NCBI RefSeq assembly: GCF_001598915.1
Contig: NZ_BDAP01000002.1
Span: 1,054,001 to 1,118,000 of the forward strand
Reading direction: 5' to 3'
DNA from: Williamsia muralis NBRC 105860
Lineage (GTDB): Bacteria > Actinomycetota > Actinomycetes > Mycobacteriales > Mycobacteriaceae
DNA: 64,000 bases
The position numbers and the translations under genes were made by a program. Shown here piece after piece: positions 16,479-25,136 of this stretch. The notes below the pieces were generated by a model, which worked only from the letters and a program-made list of their open reading frames with translations, made no database searches and had not been told where the DNA came from. Position 1 is the stretch's first letter; each line of letters opens with the position of its first letter.

Positions 16479-17435
16479 GTGCGTTTAGGAGTCCTCGATG
16501 TCGGCAGCAACACTGTCCACCTGTTGGTGGTCGATGCTCACCGTGGCGGTCACCCGACCCCGATGAGCTCGACCAAGTCCACTTTGCGGCTCGCCGAGCA
16601 GATCGACACCGATGGGCGGCTGTCCGATCCCGGTGCAGACAGCCTGGTGGAGGCAGTCGACGAGTTCACCAAGATCGCCTACACCTCGGGCTGCAAACAG
16701 GTGATGGCGTTCGCCACCTCGGCCGTCCGTGATGCCACCAACTGCGATGACGTACTCAACCGGGTCGCCGACGAGACCGGCGTGCGCGTGGTTGTGCTCT
16801 CCGGCGTCGACGAAGCACGACTGACGTCGCTGGCGGTGCGCCGCTGGTATGGATGGGGCTCAGGCCGAATCGTCGCCCTCGACATCGGTGGCGGGTCACT
16901 CGAGTTGTCCAACGGCGTCGACGAGGAACCCGACGTCGCGTTGTCGTTGCCACTGGGCGCCGGCCGGCTGACCCGCGAGTGGTTGTCGGACGATCCGCCC
17001 GGCCGCCGCAAGGTCGCGGTGCTGCGTGACTGGCTCGACGCCGAGCTGGCGCCGGCGGCCAAAGAGCTCCTCGCGGCGGGCACCCCCGACCTCGCCGTCG
17101 GCAGTTCCAAGACGTTCCGCTCGCTGGCGCGACTCACCGGAGCGGCGCCTTCCAGCGCTGGACCCCGGGTGAAGAGGACACTGACCAGCAATGGTCTACG
17201 GCAATTGATCGCCTTCATCTCCAGGATGACCACGGCGGACCGGGCCGAGCTGGAGGGAGTGAGTGTGAACCGCGCGGGACAGCTCGTGGCAGGCGCACTG
17301 GTGGCCGAGGCGAGCATGCGAGCACTGTCGATCGATACTTTGGAGATATGCCCGTGGGCCCTGCGCGAAGGTGTCATTCTGCGCAGACTGGACCTGGAGT
17401 CCAGCGATACCGAGTTGCCGGCTGGTGAACGCTAA
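16479..17435 (+). CDS. Ppx/GppA exopolyphosphatase (Ppx1-like)
   Basis: Hydrolyses terminal phosphates of polyphosphate and/or ppGpp-type nucleotides. 318 residues: the short single-module form, like M. tuberculosis Ppx1 (Rv0496). The actin-like ATPase motifs are clear: N-terminal [37 protein letters not shown] and phosphate-2 [12 protein letters not shown]. The C-terminal HD-type domain of long Ppx proteins is absent, as expected. Its place behind senX3-regX3 links it to phosphate homeostasis. It is followed at 17 bases by a membrane protein gene, probably co-transcribed. Confidence 0.9.
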   Translation: MRLGVLDVGSNTVHLLVVDAHRGGHPTPMSSTKSTLRLAEQIDTDGRLSDPGADSLVEAVDEFTKIAYTSGCKQVMAFATSAVRDATNCDDVLNRVADETGVRVVVLSGVDEARLTSLAVRRWYGWGSGRIVALDIGGGSLELSNGVDEEPDVALSLPLGAGRLTREWLSDDPPGRRKVAVLRDWLDAELAPAAKELLAAGTPDLAVGSSKTFRSLARLTGAAPSSAGPRVKRTLTSNGLRQLIAFISRMTTADRAELEGVSVNRAGQLVAGALVAEASMRALSIDTLEICPWALREGVILRRLDLESSDTELPAGER

Positions 17436-17452
17436 GGATGGTGAACTAACTC

Positions 17453-19036
17453 ATGGCTAGAGGATCCGATCCCGATTCACGCCCCATCTCGGTTGCCGAG
17501 TTGTTGGCGCGGGCCAAGGAGCAGGACGCGGAGAACGCGGCAACCGGGTCTCAACCTGCAGCCAACCCGCCGACCGGCCGTCGCCACCGTGGAGGCAAGG
17601 GCGCGGTGTCGGTTGCCGAACTCACCGGCGAGATCCCTCGGGTGAACGATTCTGCCCCGCCGCCCACCCGGGACTTCAACTCAGCAGACGTGTCCAAACG
17701 CGCGCAGGACACCGACGATGCCGCCGCACCGACGCCGGGCGAGCCCGAACGTCCTGTTCTGTCGCGCCCCCGTGATGTCGAGGCGCCGGCGGATGAGCAG
17801 CGGGCCGATGAGTCATCGGAGGGGTCGGACACAGAGTCGGCGCCGAGCGGCGACCAGACCGCAGCCATGCCGGCGGCCGACCCTGGCGAGCGCGAGGACT
17901 CGCAGACCGGGTCGGGAGAGGCCAAGCAGTCCGACGGGCACCCCGATGAGGAGACCACCGGCGTCATCGTATCGGTCCAGGCGTATTCGCAGGTCGACGA
18001 GAACGACCCCGACCACAACAGGGAAAACGGTCAGCACGACTTTCGTACCGCCGCCGAGCGCGAGGCCGACTTCCAGCGGTACCGCAACTTCGAGGACGTC
18101 GACGACTCCTCTGCCGCCCCCAAGCCGGCCAAACGCAAACGCGGTCTGTTCGGCTTCGGACGCAAAGCGGACGAGTCGGCACCTGCGCCGTCGGCGCCTG
18201 AGCGATCCGACGACCACGCCGGTGGCAACACCGACCATCAGGTCACCCAACTCATCCCGACGGTCGATGACTCCGGCCACCATCCGGCCCAGCCAGACGC
18301 GTCCACCCGATCGATGCCCGCAGCGGACGGACCGAAGCAGGCCGAGCCGGAACAGACCGCCCCGCAACCTGCCACTTCGCAGCAGGCAACTTCGCAGCCC
18401 GCCACCTCGGCAACGTCGGGTGCAGCCGCGGGTCGTTACCTCCGGTTTGATGTCGATGACGACGAGCAGACGCAGGGGTCAGGTCCAGATCTGACCAAAC
18501 GCGATGTGCGGCAACCTGATCCGCGAGAGGTCGACCTCACGGGCACCGACCCGGTGGCGTCCGGCATGCCGTCGGGCCTGCGTGAGGTCGGGGCCACGGA
18601 AGAACACGGACCGCTGATCCATCCGCAGGTGCACCCGAGTGCCGAAGAGACCGAGGCCGTCAAGGCGCGGCTCACCGGATCCTCTGCCGACACACAGGCC
18701 GGCGGGACGGACGCTCGATCGACCCACGACGACGGCAGCGCTGAGACCGCAGACGGTGATTCGCGACACTCGCCGACCGTGCAGTGGCTGATCCTGATCG
18801 GTCAGGTCCTCGCCGGATTGGCAGTGGGCGTCGCCCTCTTCTGGGGCTTCACCGAACTGTGGCGCTGGAACGTGTATTTCGCGCTCGTCCTGGCGGTCGC
18901 GGTCATCTTCGGCATGGTCACCCTGGTGCATGTGGTCCGCCGCAGCCAGGACCTGATCAGTACACTCTTGGCGTTGGGGGTCGGTCTCCTGGTGACCATC
19001 GGCCCGTTGGTTCTCTTGCTCGTCGCCGGAGACTGA
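17453..19036 (+). CDS. Conserved membrane protein with long disordered N-terminus (Rv0497-like)
   Basis: Membrane protein of 527 residues, function unknown. Residues 1-440 are hydrophilic, rich in Pro, Ala, Asp, Gln and Thr, with two short conserved boxes, ISVAELLARAKEQDAE near residue 12 and VSVAELTGEIPRV near residue 53. Residues 445-527 hold three membrane helices (WLILIGQVLAGLAVGVALF, YFALVLAVAVIFGMVTLV, LLALGVGLLVTIGPLVLLL). The M. tuberculosis relative Rv0497 is about 310 residues, so the disordered part is greatly expanded here. The twin VAEL boxes suggest a binding tail for a cytosolic partner; that is inference. Confidence 0.75.
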   Translation: MARGSDPDSRPISVAELLARAKEQDAENAATGSQPAANPPTGRRHRGGKGAVSVAELTGEIPRVNDSAPPPTRDFNSADVSKRAQDTDDAAAPTPGEPERPVLSRPRDVEAPADEQRADESSEGSDTESAPSGDQTAAMPAADPGEREDSQTGSGEAKQSDGHPDEETTGVIVSVQAYSQVDENDPDHNRENGQHDFRTAAEREADFQRYRNFEDVDDSSAAPKPAKRKRGLFGFGRKADESAPAPSAPERSDDHAGGNTDHQVTQLIPTVDDSGHHPAQPDASTRSMPAADGPKQAEPEQTAPQPATSQQATSQPATSATSGAAAGRYLRFDVDDDEQTQGSGPDLTKRDVRQPDPREVDLTGTDPVASGMPSGLREVGATEEHGPLIHPQVHPSAEETEAVKARLTGSSADTQAGGTDARSTHDDGSAETADGDSRHSPTVQWLILIGQVLAGLAVGVALFWGFTELWRWNVYFALVLAVAVIFGMVTLVHVVRRSQDLISTLLALGVGLLVTIGPLVLLLVAGD

Positions 19037-19056
19037 GAGTGCCCGAGGAGATCGCC

Positions 19057-19935
19057 GTGTCCGCGCAGGGTTCTCCGAAAGAGTCGATGAGAGAAGACAT
19101 CGCGATCGGTCTGTCGACCGCGTCCGTGTATCCCCAGAACACCGAAGCCGCTTTCCAGTACGCGAACGATCTGGGGTACGACGGCATCGAGCTGATGGTG
19201 TGGGCAGAACCTGTCAGCCAGGACATCGACAGGGTCGCATTCCTGTCCGATCGCTACCACCTGCCGGTGTTGTCGGTGCATGCACCGTGTCTGCTGATCT
19301 CGCAACGGGTCTGGGGTCGCGACCCCGCCGCCAAGCTGGCGCGGTCGGTGGCCGCGGCGGAGGATCTCGGCGCCGGGACCGTGGTGGTGCATCCACCGTT
19401 TCGGTGGCAGCGAAAGTACGCGGGTGGTTTCCGCGATCTGATCGACGCACTCGAGGACGACTCGGGGATCGACATCGCGGTGGAGAACATGTTTCCTGTC
19501 CGCACCGACAGGTTCTTCGGCAAGTACGAGGAGGCCGCCGGGCGGATGCGAAGGCGCGGTGGGGGACCGGGCGCTGCGGTCTCTGCTTTCGCAACGTCGA
19601 TCGACCCCACCGATGACGGTTTCGCGCACTACACACTCGACCTCTCCCATGCGGCGACCGCGGGCGCGGATGCGATCGAGATGCTCAACCGGATGGGCGG
19701 TGGCCTACGTCACCTGCACCTGACCGATGGTTCGGGGGCGGCCGTGGACGAACACCTGGTCCCCGGCGACGGTTCGCAACCCTGTGTGCAAGTGTGTAAA
19801 AGTCTGGCCGCCGGGGACTTCTCCGGGTCGGCCATTCTGGAGGTCACCACGAGTTCGGTGAACACCAAGGCCGAGCGTCGTGAGATCCTTTCCCGCTCAC
19901 TGGATTTCGCGAGAACGCATCTCGAGAGGCCGTAG
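19057..19935 (+). CDS. Sugar phosphate isomerase/epimerase-like TIM barrel (Rv0498-like)
   Basis: Protein of about 292 residues with the xylose isomerase-like/AP endonuclease 2 barrel: GLSTASVYPQNTEAAFQYANDLGYDGIELMVW, with the metal ligands expected in VVVHPPFRW, IAVENMFPV and LDLSHAATAG. The true substrate is unknown. GTG 19057 is chosen because GAGGAG stands six bases before it; GTG 19039 and ATG 19087 are alternatives. It follows the Rv0497-like gene closely and matches Rv0498 in order and length. Confidence 0.8.
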   Translation: MSAQGSPKESMREDIAIGLSTASVYPQNTEAAFQYANDLGYDGIELMVWAEPVSQDIDRVAFLSDRYHLPVLSVHAPCLLISQRVWGRDPAAKLARSVAAAEDLGAGTVVVHPPFRWQRKYAGGFRDLIDALEDDSGIDIAVENMFPVRTDRFFGKYEEAAGRMRRRGGGPGAAVSAFATSIDPTDDGFAHYTLDLSHAATAGADAIEMLNRMGGGLRHLHLTDGSGAAVDEHLVPGDGSQPCVQVCKSLAAGDFSGSAILEVTTSSVNTKAERREILSRSLDFARTHLERP

Positions 19936-20017
19936 CCGACCCATCCGGGCCGCCACCGATTCTTCCGATGGCCGCGGCCGGGATGAATGTAGAACCGTTG
20001 AAGGAGTACCGAGCACT

Positions 20018-20866
20018 GTGTCCGAGCCCAGCCTTGCCCGCCTGAACATCCTGCAAGAGATCACCGCTCCCAGCGGTGACCGAGTCGAGTACTCGGCTCA
20101 GATCGACCCCGTATTCACCATCGGGCCCAAGGTGCACGGCGGCACACTGCAGATGCTCAGCGCCAATGCGGCCCTCGCCGGCTTCCGGGCCACTGCGCCG
20201 TCCGACAAGCCCGCATCCGACGATCTCGCCGCGATGGCCATCTCCACCAATTACCTCGGCGCACCCGACCCGGCCGAAATCACGTTGCACGTCTGGGTGC
20301 GCAAGCGCGGTCGCCGGGTGTCGCTGGTCGACGTCGAGATCCATCAGAACGGCCGCAATCTGGTCCACTCGACCGTGACGGTCGGAACACCCGATGTGGA
20401 CAACCACTACTCGGCCCCCACCCCACTCTCCGCGATTCCGGCCTCACCCACCGAAGACGTCATCTGGGTCGAGAAGAGCCCGGTCGGCGAGGTCATGCAC
20501 CTGTCCGCAGTGCTCGACATCGCCATCGAAGAGCGATCGCTCGCGTTCACCCGCGGGGAGAAGGCCGACCCGGTGTTCCGGATGTGGGCACGGCCCAAGG
20601 AGGCCGACCCCGACGCCCTGTTCGCGATCCTCTGCGGCGACCTGAGTGCGCCGGTGGTGATGAACCTGAATCTGTTCGGCTGGGCGCCCACCATGCAGTT
20701 GACGACGTATCTGCGACGTCGGCCCGCGCCCGGATGGCTGCGTATCCAGGCCTCGAGCACCGAGGTCGGGCACGGCTGGTTCGAAGAGGACCACGTGGTC
20801 CTCGACTCCACGGGCCAGGTTGTCGTCCAATCGCGACAACTCGCGATGATCCCGGCCGCGGGCTGA
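20018..20866 (+). CDS. Acyl-CoA thioesterase-like double hot-dog protein (Rv0499-like)
   Basis: Protein of 282 residues with two hot-dog halves of the TesB/acyl-CoA thioesterase superfamily: VHGGTLQMLSANAAL and WVRKRGRRVSLVDVEIHQNG in the first, VVMNLNLFGWAPTMQLTTYL and GWFEEDHVVLDSTGQVVVQSRQ (split between strands) in the second. It probably hydrolyses acyl-CoA esters, with chain length unknown. GTG 20018 has AAGGAG eleven bases upstream. It lies in the same chain of genes as Rv0497-0498 and proC relatives, although the gap to proC (137 bases) leaves room for a promoter. Confidence 0.75.
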   Translation: MSEPSLARLNILQEITAPSGDRVEYSAQIDPVFTIGPKVHGGTLQMLSANAALAGFRATAPSDKPASDDLAAMAISTNYLGAPDPAEITLHVWVRKRGRRVSLVDVEIHQNGRNLVHSTVTVGTPDVDNHYSAPTPLSAIPASPTEDVIWVEKSPVGEVMHLSAVLDIAIEERSLAFTRGEKADPVFRMWARPKEADPDALFAILCGDLSAPVVMNLNLFGWAPTMQLTTYLRRRPAPGWLRIQASSTEVGHGWFEEDHVVLDSTGQVVVQSRQLAMIPAAG

Positions 20867-21003
20867 CGACCACCCGGCAGCGATCCGGTCCATCGGCCGG
20901 CGGGTCGTCCACACCCCGACGATCCCAGGCGACCTGCGGCGAAACAATCAGCCCCGGTGGACTCGCCAGAACACATCCACATCAGCGTGAGAAAGTGAGC
21001 AGC

Positions 21004-21840
21004 ATGACTCAGCGAATCGCAATCATCGGCGGCGGCAAGATCGGTGAGGCGCTGCTGGCCGGCTTGATCAAGACCGGCAAGCCGACCAAGGATCTGGTCG
21101 TGGCGGAGAAGTCGACGCGCCGGGCCAAAGAGATCACCGAGGACTACGGGGTGCGCGTCACCGACATCCCCGACGCTGTCGAGGGCGCCAACATCGTTGT
21201 CCTCGCGGTCAAGCCGGGGGATGTCGACGCCGTCCTGTCGATCATCGCCGACGTTGAGGATGTCGGTGAGGCCGAGCGGCTCACCGTCACCCTCGTCGGC
21301 GGATTGCCGATGCTGAAGTACGAGAACGCTCTGCCTGCCGGCGCGCCGGTGGTGCGGGTGATGCCCAACACGCCGATGCTGGTCGGCGAGGCCATGTGTG
21401 GGATCGCGGCGGGTCGGTACGCCACCGACGAGCACGTGGCCACCGTGGTGACGCTGCTCGAGACCGTCGGCAAGGTGGTGGTCGTTCCGGAGAGGCAGAT
21501 GGATGCCATCACCGCGCTGTCCGGATCGGGGCCGGCCTACGTCTTCTTGCTCGCCGAGGCGATGATCGACGCCGGTGTGTCGATGGGGCTGACGCGGTCG
21601 ATGGCCACTGAGCTCGCCGCGCAGACCGTGCGCGGTGCCGGCGTGCTGCTGACCGACTCGGGGGTCTCGCCGGTGGATCTGCGCGCGGCCGTGACCTCAC
21701 CGGCGGGCACCACCGCCGAGGCCCTGCGTGAACTCGAGCGTTACGGCATGCGTCATGCGGTGTCCGAGGCGATGCGGGCAAATGCGGCCAAGAGCGAGGC
21801 GACCGGCCGCGCTGTGCTGGCGAACATCGAGACGTCCTGA
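21004..21840 (+). CDS. proC: Pyrroline-5-carboxylate reductase
   Basis: Last step of proline synthesis: reduces pyrroline-5-carboxylate with NAD(P)H. 278 residues. The dinucleotide fold IAIIGGGKIGEALLAGL opens the protein; MPNTPMLVGEAMCGIAAG, ALSGSGPAYVFLLAEAMIDAGVSMGL and VTSPAGTTAEALRELE form the active site and dimer region. ATG 21004 follows a GTGAGC element; the longer frame back to 20584 overlaps the previous gene. It sits in the M. tuberculosis position (Rv0500). Confidence 0.97.
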   Translation: MTQRIAIIGGGKIGEALLAGLIKTGKPTKDLVVAEKSTRRAKEITEDYGVRVTDIPDAVEGANIVVLAVKPGDVDAVLSIIADVEDVGEAERLTVTLVGGLPMLKYENALPAGAPVVRVMPNTPMLVGEAMCGIAAGRYATDEHVATVVTLLETVGKVVVVPERQMDAITALSGSGPAYVFLLAEAMIDAGVSMGLTRSMATELAAQTVRGAGVLLTDSGVSPVDLRAAVTSPAGTTAEALRELERYGMRHAVSEAMRANAAKSEATGRAVLANIETS

Positions 21841-21929
21841 ATCGTCGTCAGGCACCGCGCCGGGGCGATCTCATGCGACAAAATCGACCCAGTTACCTAC
21901 TCACGTCGCATTAACCCCACCCGCCACGC

Positions 21930-21935
21930 TAAGCT
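21930..21935 (+). promoter_or_regulatory. Possible promoter of the HTH gene
   Basis: TAAGCT fits the -10 consensus and lies about 80 bases before the small HTH gene, in the 177-base gap after proC. I see no good -35 box. Confidence 0.3.
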
Positions 21936-22017
21936 TCGGGGAGCACGTGCGTGTCTGGAGTCCGCCGGAGGGGAAGCCGAGCGGCCGCGACGCGTGCCCC
22001 GGAGGTATGAAAATTTC

Positions 22018-22233
22018 ATGGCATCTGCAAGCAAGTCAGGTGACAACGCCGGTGGTGGAACTCAGTTCCTGACCGTCGCGGAGGTCGCATCACTGATGCG
22101 CGTCTCGAAGATGACCGTGTACCGCCTGGTGCACAACGGAGAGTTGCCCGCGGTACGCGTGGGCCGTTCCTTCCGAGTGCACGCCAAGGCAGTCCACGAT
22201 TACCTCGAAACGTCGTATTTCGACGCCGGTTAG
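22018..22233 (+). CDS. Small excisionase-type helix-turn-helix protein (Rv0500A-like)
   Basis: DNA-binding protein of 71 residues with a MerR/excisionase winged helix: FLTVAEVASLMRVSKMTVYR recognises DNA and VRVGRSFRVHAKAV forms the wing. It ends ETSYFDAG like its mycobacterial relative. The fold is the BldC type, so it may bind direct repeats cooperatively and act in development or stress control; targets are unknown. ATG 22018 is taken, with GGAGG twelve bases upstream; an upstream GTG at 21994 is possible. Between proC and the bS22 gene, as in M. tuberculosis. Confidence 0.85.
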   Translation: MASASKSGDNAGGGTQFLTVAEVASLMRVSKMTVYRLVHNGELPAVRVGRSFRVHAKAVHDYLETSYFDAG

Positions 22234-22458
22234 GCCTCACGAGGCATTCCCGACGGGCTGGGCCGCCACGGTGGCCCGGTCCGCGTCGGCCATTGGATCG
22301 AAGACCGCCGCGGTGGATTTCGTGACGAGTACGGTGGCGCGGTAAGGTCGGTAGTCGACCCGTTCGCCTGTGTTCTGGCGTACGACGTTATGTGAGCCAG
22401 CCTCGTTGGACGGCAAAACCTTGAAGGACCATCGGTCAGATCGTGAGGAAGTTCCCAC

Positions 22459-22560
22459 ATGGGTTCAGTGATCAAGAAGCGCCGCAAGCGCATGTCGAAG
22501 AAGAAGCACCGCAAGTTGCTGCGTCGCACCCGGGTGCAGCGCAGGAAACTCGGTAAGTGA
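22459..22560 (+). CDS. Small ribosomal protein bS22 (AURKAIP1/COX24 domain)
   Basis: Very basic protein of 33 residues, [20 protein letters not shown] with a tail ending RRKLGK. It matches the tiny actinobacterial 30S subunit protein bS22 (Rv0500B in M. tuberculosis), found by ribosome structures near the decoding centre. AGGAAG stands eight bases before the ATG. The 225-base gap in front contains no other gene and probably its promoter. A strong terminator follows directly, so the mRNA is short and self-contained. Confidence 0.93.
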
Positions 22561-22578
22561 GTTTTCTTTTTCGTTCAG

Positions 22579-22609
22579 AACCCGCCGACATATCGGCGGG
22601 TTTTGTTTT
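22579..22609 (+). terminator. Intrinsic terminator after the bS22 gene
   Basis: AACCCGCCGA (22579-22588) pairs perfectly with TCGGCGGGTT (22593-22602) around CATA, followed by TTGTTTT. This is a textbook terminator 18 bases after the stop. Confidence 0.93.
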
Positions 22610-22691
22610 GCCCTGATAAAGGCTTTCTCGTCTGATGTGCCCGCCGGAAAATTACTGAGCCACTGACTGGATGAAGACGGGCAAAGTTCCG

Positions 22692-22697
22692 TACGCT
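22692..22697 (+). promoter_or_regulatory. Leaderless -10 box of the epimerase gene
   Basis: TACGCT lies six bases before ATG 22704 and decides that start over the ATG at 22671. Confidence 0.45.
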
Positions 22698-22703
22698 GGG
22701 CAC

Positions 22704-23765
22704 ATGGTCGAGGGTGGGGATGTGGCGGATACAACGCCGCGCGTTGTGTTGGTGACCGGTGCATCGACTTTTCTCGGCGGATATCTGACCACTCGTCTGG
22801 CGCAGAATCCCGACATCGACCGGGTGATCGCCGTCGACTCGCGGGCCCCGTCCAAAGACATGTTGCGGCGTTTCGGTCGCGCCGAGTTCGTCCGGGTGGA
22901 CATCCGGCGTTCGGCGATCGCGAAGGTGATCGACAAGGCCGGTGTGGACACCGTGGTGCACGCCGCGACCTCGGTGATGGACACCGTCGGTCATTCGCCT
23001 GCCATCAAAGAGTTCAACGTCATCGGCACGATGCAGCTGTGCGCGGCCTGCCAGCGCAGCCCGACGGTCAAGCGTTTTGTCGTCCGCTCGTCCGGCATGA
23101 TCTACGGCGCCAGTTCGGCCGACCCCGCGCATTTCTCCGAAGACACCCATGCCCGGCGTGAGCCGACACACGGTTATGCCCGTGACCTGCTCGACGTCGA
23201 GGGTTATGCCCGAGGCCTCGGCCGCCGGCGACCCGACATGTCCGTCACCATCCTGCGGTTGTCGGCGATGCTCGGACCGCAGATCTCCACCCGCATGAGC
23301 AAGTACTTCTCGGCCACGGTGATCCCGGTGGTGATCGGTCACGAACCGCGACTGCAGTTCCTCCATGAAGAAGATGCCCTGTCGGCGCTCGAGCACGCGA
23401 CTCTCGCCGGTCGCGCCGGCACGTTCAACATCGCCGCCGATGGTGTGGTGACACTCAGTCAGGCGGTGCGACGGGCGGGCCGCGTCGCTCTGCCGGTCCC
23501 AGGCCGGATGTTGGGAACGGTCGCCGGGGTCTACCGCGGCATGCGCGTTGCCCCGTTCCATGGCGATCAGGCCGACTACCTGACGTTCGGCCGGGTGCTC
23601 GACACCACCCGGATGCGCACCGAACTCGGCTTCGAGCCGAAGTACACCAGCTTGGAGACGTTCGACGACTTCTTGTCCCGAAAACCGTTGGAGCCGGTGA
23701 TCTCACCGGCGGCCTGGCGGCGCTTGGAGCAGTGGATAGCCCAGGCCGCGAAGCAGCTGACGTGA
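22704..23765 (+). CDS. NAD-dependent epimerase/dehydratase (GalE2/Rv0501-like)
   Basis: Extended short-chain dehydrogenase fold, 353 residues. The NAD site is VLVTGASTFLGGYL; an Asp closing strand 2 is in VIAVDSRAP. The catalytic region reads RSSGMIYGASS followed by HGYARDLLDVEGYA, in which the usual Y-x3-K lysine is replaced (YARDL), so classical epimerase chemistry is doubtful. M. tuberculosis Rv0501 is annotated galE2 on similarity only. It sits before the acyltransferase gene, as Rv0501-Rv0502 do, and the pair may act in envelope lipid metabolism, which is inference. Confidence 0.8.
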   Translation: MVEGGDVADTTPRVVLVTGASTFLGGYLTTRLAQNPDIDRVIAVDSRAPSKDMLRRFGRAEFVRVDIRRSAIAKVIDKAGVDTVVHAATSVMDTVGHSPAIKEFNVIGTMQLCAACQRSPTVKRFVVRSSGMIYGASSADPAHFSEDTHARREPTHGYARDLLDVEGYARGLGRRRPDMSVTILRLSAMLGPQISTRMSKYFSATVIPVVIGHEPRLQFLHEEDALSALEHATLAGRAGTFNIAADGVVTLSQAVRRAGRVALPVPGRMLGTVAGVYRGMRVAPFHGDQADYLTFGRVLDTTRMRTELGFEPKYTSLETFDDFLSRKPLEPVISPAAWRRLEQWIAQAAKQLT

Positions 23766-23895
23766 GCCGGGCGACTGGAGAAGGTAAGTTCATCCGATGC
23801 CTGGCGCGGGGGCGACCATGGCGGGGACAATCGACAAATGTTCGACACGACCACGTAGGGGCGGCGGGCATCATGCTTGAGGGAGGTGGGTGATC

Positions 23896-25038
23896 GTGCA
23901 GAATCGGAATCGTACGTCCGACGCGCGAACGGCCAAGGTGATCCAGCTGTACTCCAGTTCGCCGGGCCCCGGTGGACAGCCGCGTCGTCGGCATCCGTCC
24001 CAGACCAACGGCCATCCAGCCAAACCTGCTGCGCCACAACAACACCCGAATCACCGCGGGCATCCGAACACCGATGAGTTCGTGCAGGCGCCGGTCACCC
24101 CGATCAGCGAGGACGTGCGCGCGCAGCTCGAGGCCGGACGGTTCGAGCAGGCCGCCGAGATGTCGTCGAACTTCTTGAATCTCGACGGTGTCCGGCAGAC
24201 GATCGCCGACACGATCACCGGCGCCGCCGGGTACGTGCGTCAGCGCGTGACCGGTGACTACGAGGTGGACGACTTCGGTTTCGACGCCCACTTCACCGAG
24301 TCGGTGTGGCTCCCCGCCTTGCGGGTCTTGTTCGACAAGTGGTTCCGGGTCGACGTGAGCGGTATCGAGAACCTGCCGCTCGACGGTGGGGGACTGCTGG
24401 TGGCCAATCACGCCGGCACCATCCCCATCGATGCCTTGATGACGTCGGTTGCCGTGCACGACTACCACCCGAGGAATCGGCACCTGCGTGTGCTCGCCGC
24501 GGACCTCGCCTTCGACACCCCGGTCATCGGCGACATAGCGCGCCGCACGGGGTCCACCCTCGCCTGCACTGCCGACGCACAGAAGTTGTTGCGCGGCGGC
24601 GAGCTGACCGCGGTGTGGCCGGAAGGCTTCAAGGGCATCGGCAAGCTCTACAAGGACCGCTACAAGTTGCAGCGCTTCGGTCGCGGCGGCTTCGTCACCA
24701 CGGCGCTGCGTGCCAAGGTCCCGATCATCCCGGTGTCGATCGTCGGGTCCGAAGAGATCTATCCGATGCTCAACGACCTGAAGCCGATCGCCCGCCTGCT
24801 CGGTCTGCCCTACATCCCGATCACGCCGACGTTCCCGCTGCTCGGTCCGCTCGGTCTGGTGCCGTTGCCGTCCAAGTGGCAGATCCACTTCGGTACCCCG
24901 ATCGAGACCGGTCATTTCGACGATCAGGCTGCCGACGATCCGATGGTGGTGTTCGACCTCACCGACAACGTGCGCGAAGACATCCAGCAGACCCTCTTCC
25001 GCATGCTCAGCCGTCGATCGAGCATCTACTTCGGCTGA
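23896..25038 (+). CDS. PlsC-like acyltransferase (Rv0502-like)
   Basis: Lysophospholipid/glycerolipid acyltransferase-like protein of about 380 residues. Motif I is NHAGTIPIDALM (a longer His-to-Asp spacing than the canonical H-x4-D), motif III is WPEGFKGIGKLY and motif IV is VPIIPVSIVGSEE. The first 70 residues are Pro/Gln/His-rich and probably disordered. GTG 23896 is chosen because GGGAGG lies nine bases before it; GTG 23890 would put that site too close. The acyl acceptor is unknown. It pairs with the epimerase-like gene upstream. Confidence 0.85.
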   Translation: MQNRNRTSDARTAKVIQLYSSSPGPGGQPRRRHPSQTNGHPAKPAAPQQHPNHRGHPNTDEFVQAPVTPISEDVRAQLEAGRFEQAAEMSSNFLNLDGVRQTIADTITGAAGYVRQRVTGDYEVDDFGFDAHFTESVWLPALRVLFDKWFRVDVSGIENLPLDGGGLLVANHAGTIPIDALMTSVAVHDYHPRNRHLRVLAADLAFDTPVIGDIARRTGSTLACTADAQKLLRGGELTAVWPEGFKGIGKLYKDRYKLQRFGRGGFVTTALRAKVPIIPVSIVGSEEIYPMLNDLKPIARLLGLPYIPITPTFPLLGPLGLVPLPSKWQIHFGTPIETGHFDDQAADDPMVVFDLTDNVREDIQQTLFRMLSRRSSIYFG

Positions 25039-25049
25039 CTCCCGCCCCA

Positions 25050-25118
25050 CCCCGATGATGTGCTGTTATGGCGAACAAAACGCCAGGTGGGCTCCGCCAT
25101 ATGGGCACATCATCGGGG
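25050..25118. repeat. 69-bp nested inverted repeat between convergent genes
   Basis: CCCCGATGATGTGC (25050-25063) and GCACATCATCGGGG (25105-25118) are perfect 14-bp inverted repeats. After three unpaired bases a second pair follows, TATGGCG (25067-25073) and CGCCATA (25095-25101). TGGCG can pair instead with CGCCA at 25081-25085, giving two exclusive folds. It lies between the stops of the acyltransferase gene and the HAD gene and may end both transcripts, but there is no T-run. Confidence 0.8.
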
Positions 25119-25136
25119 GGCCGGGGAGTGGGGGAG

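Noticed and set aside
23455-25050. 531-codon minus-strand frame over the epimerase-like and acyltransferase genes
   Set aside because: Shadow of two genes with recognisable motifs; no ribosome site or motif in the minus frame.
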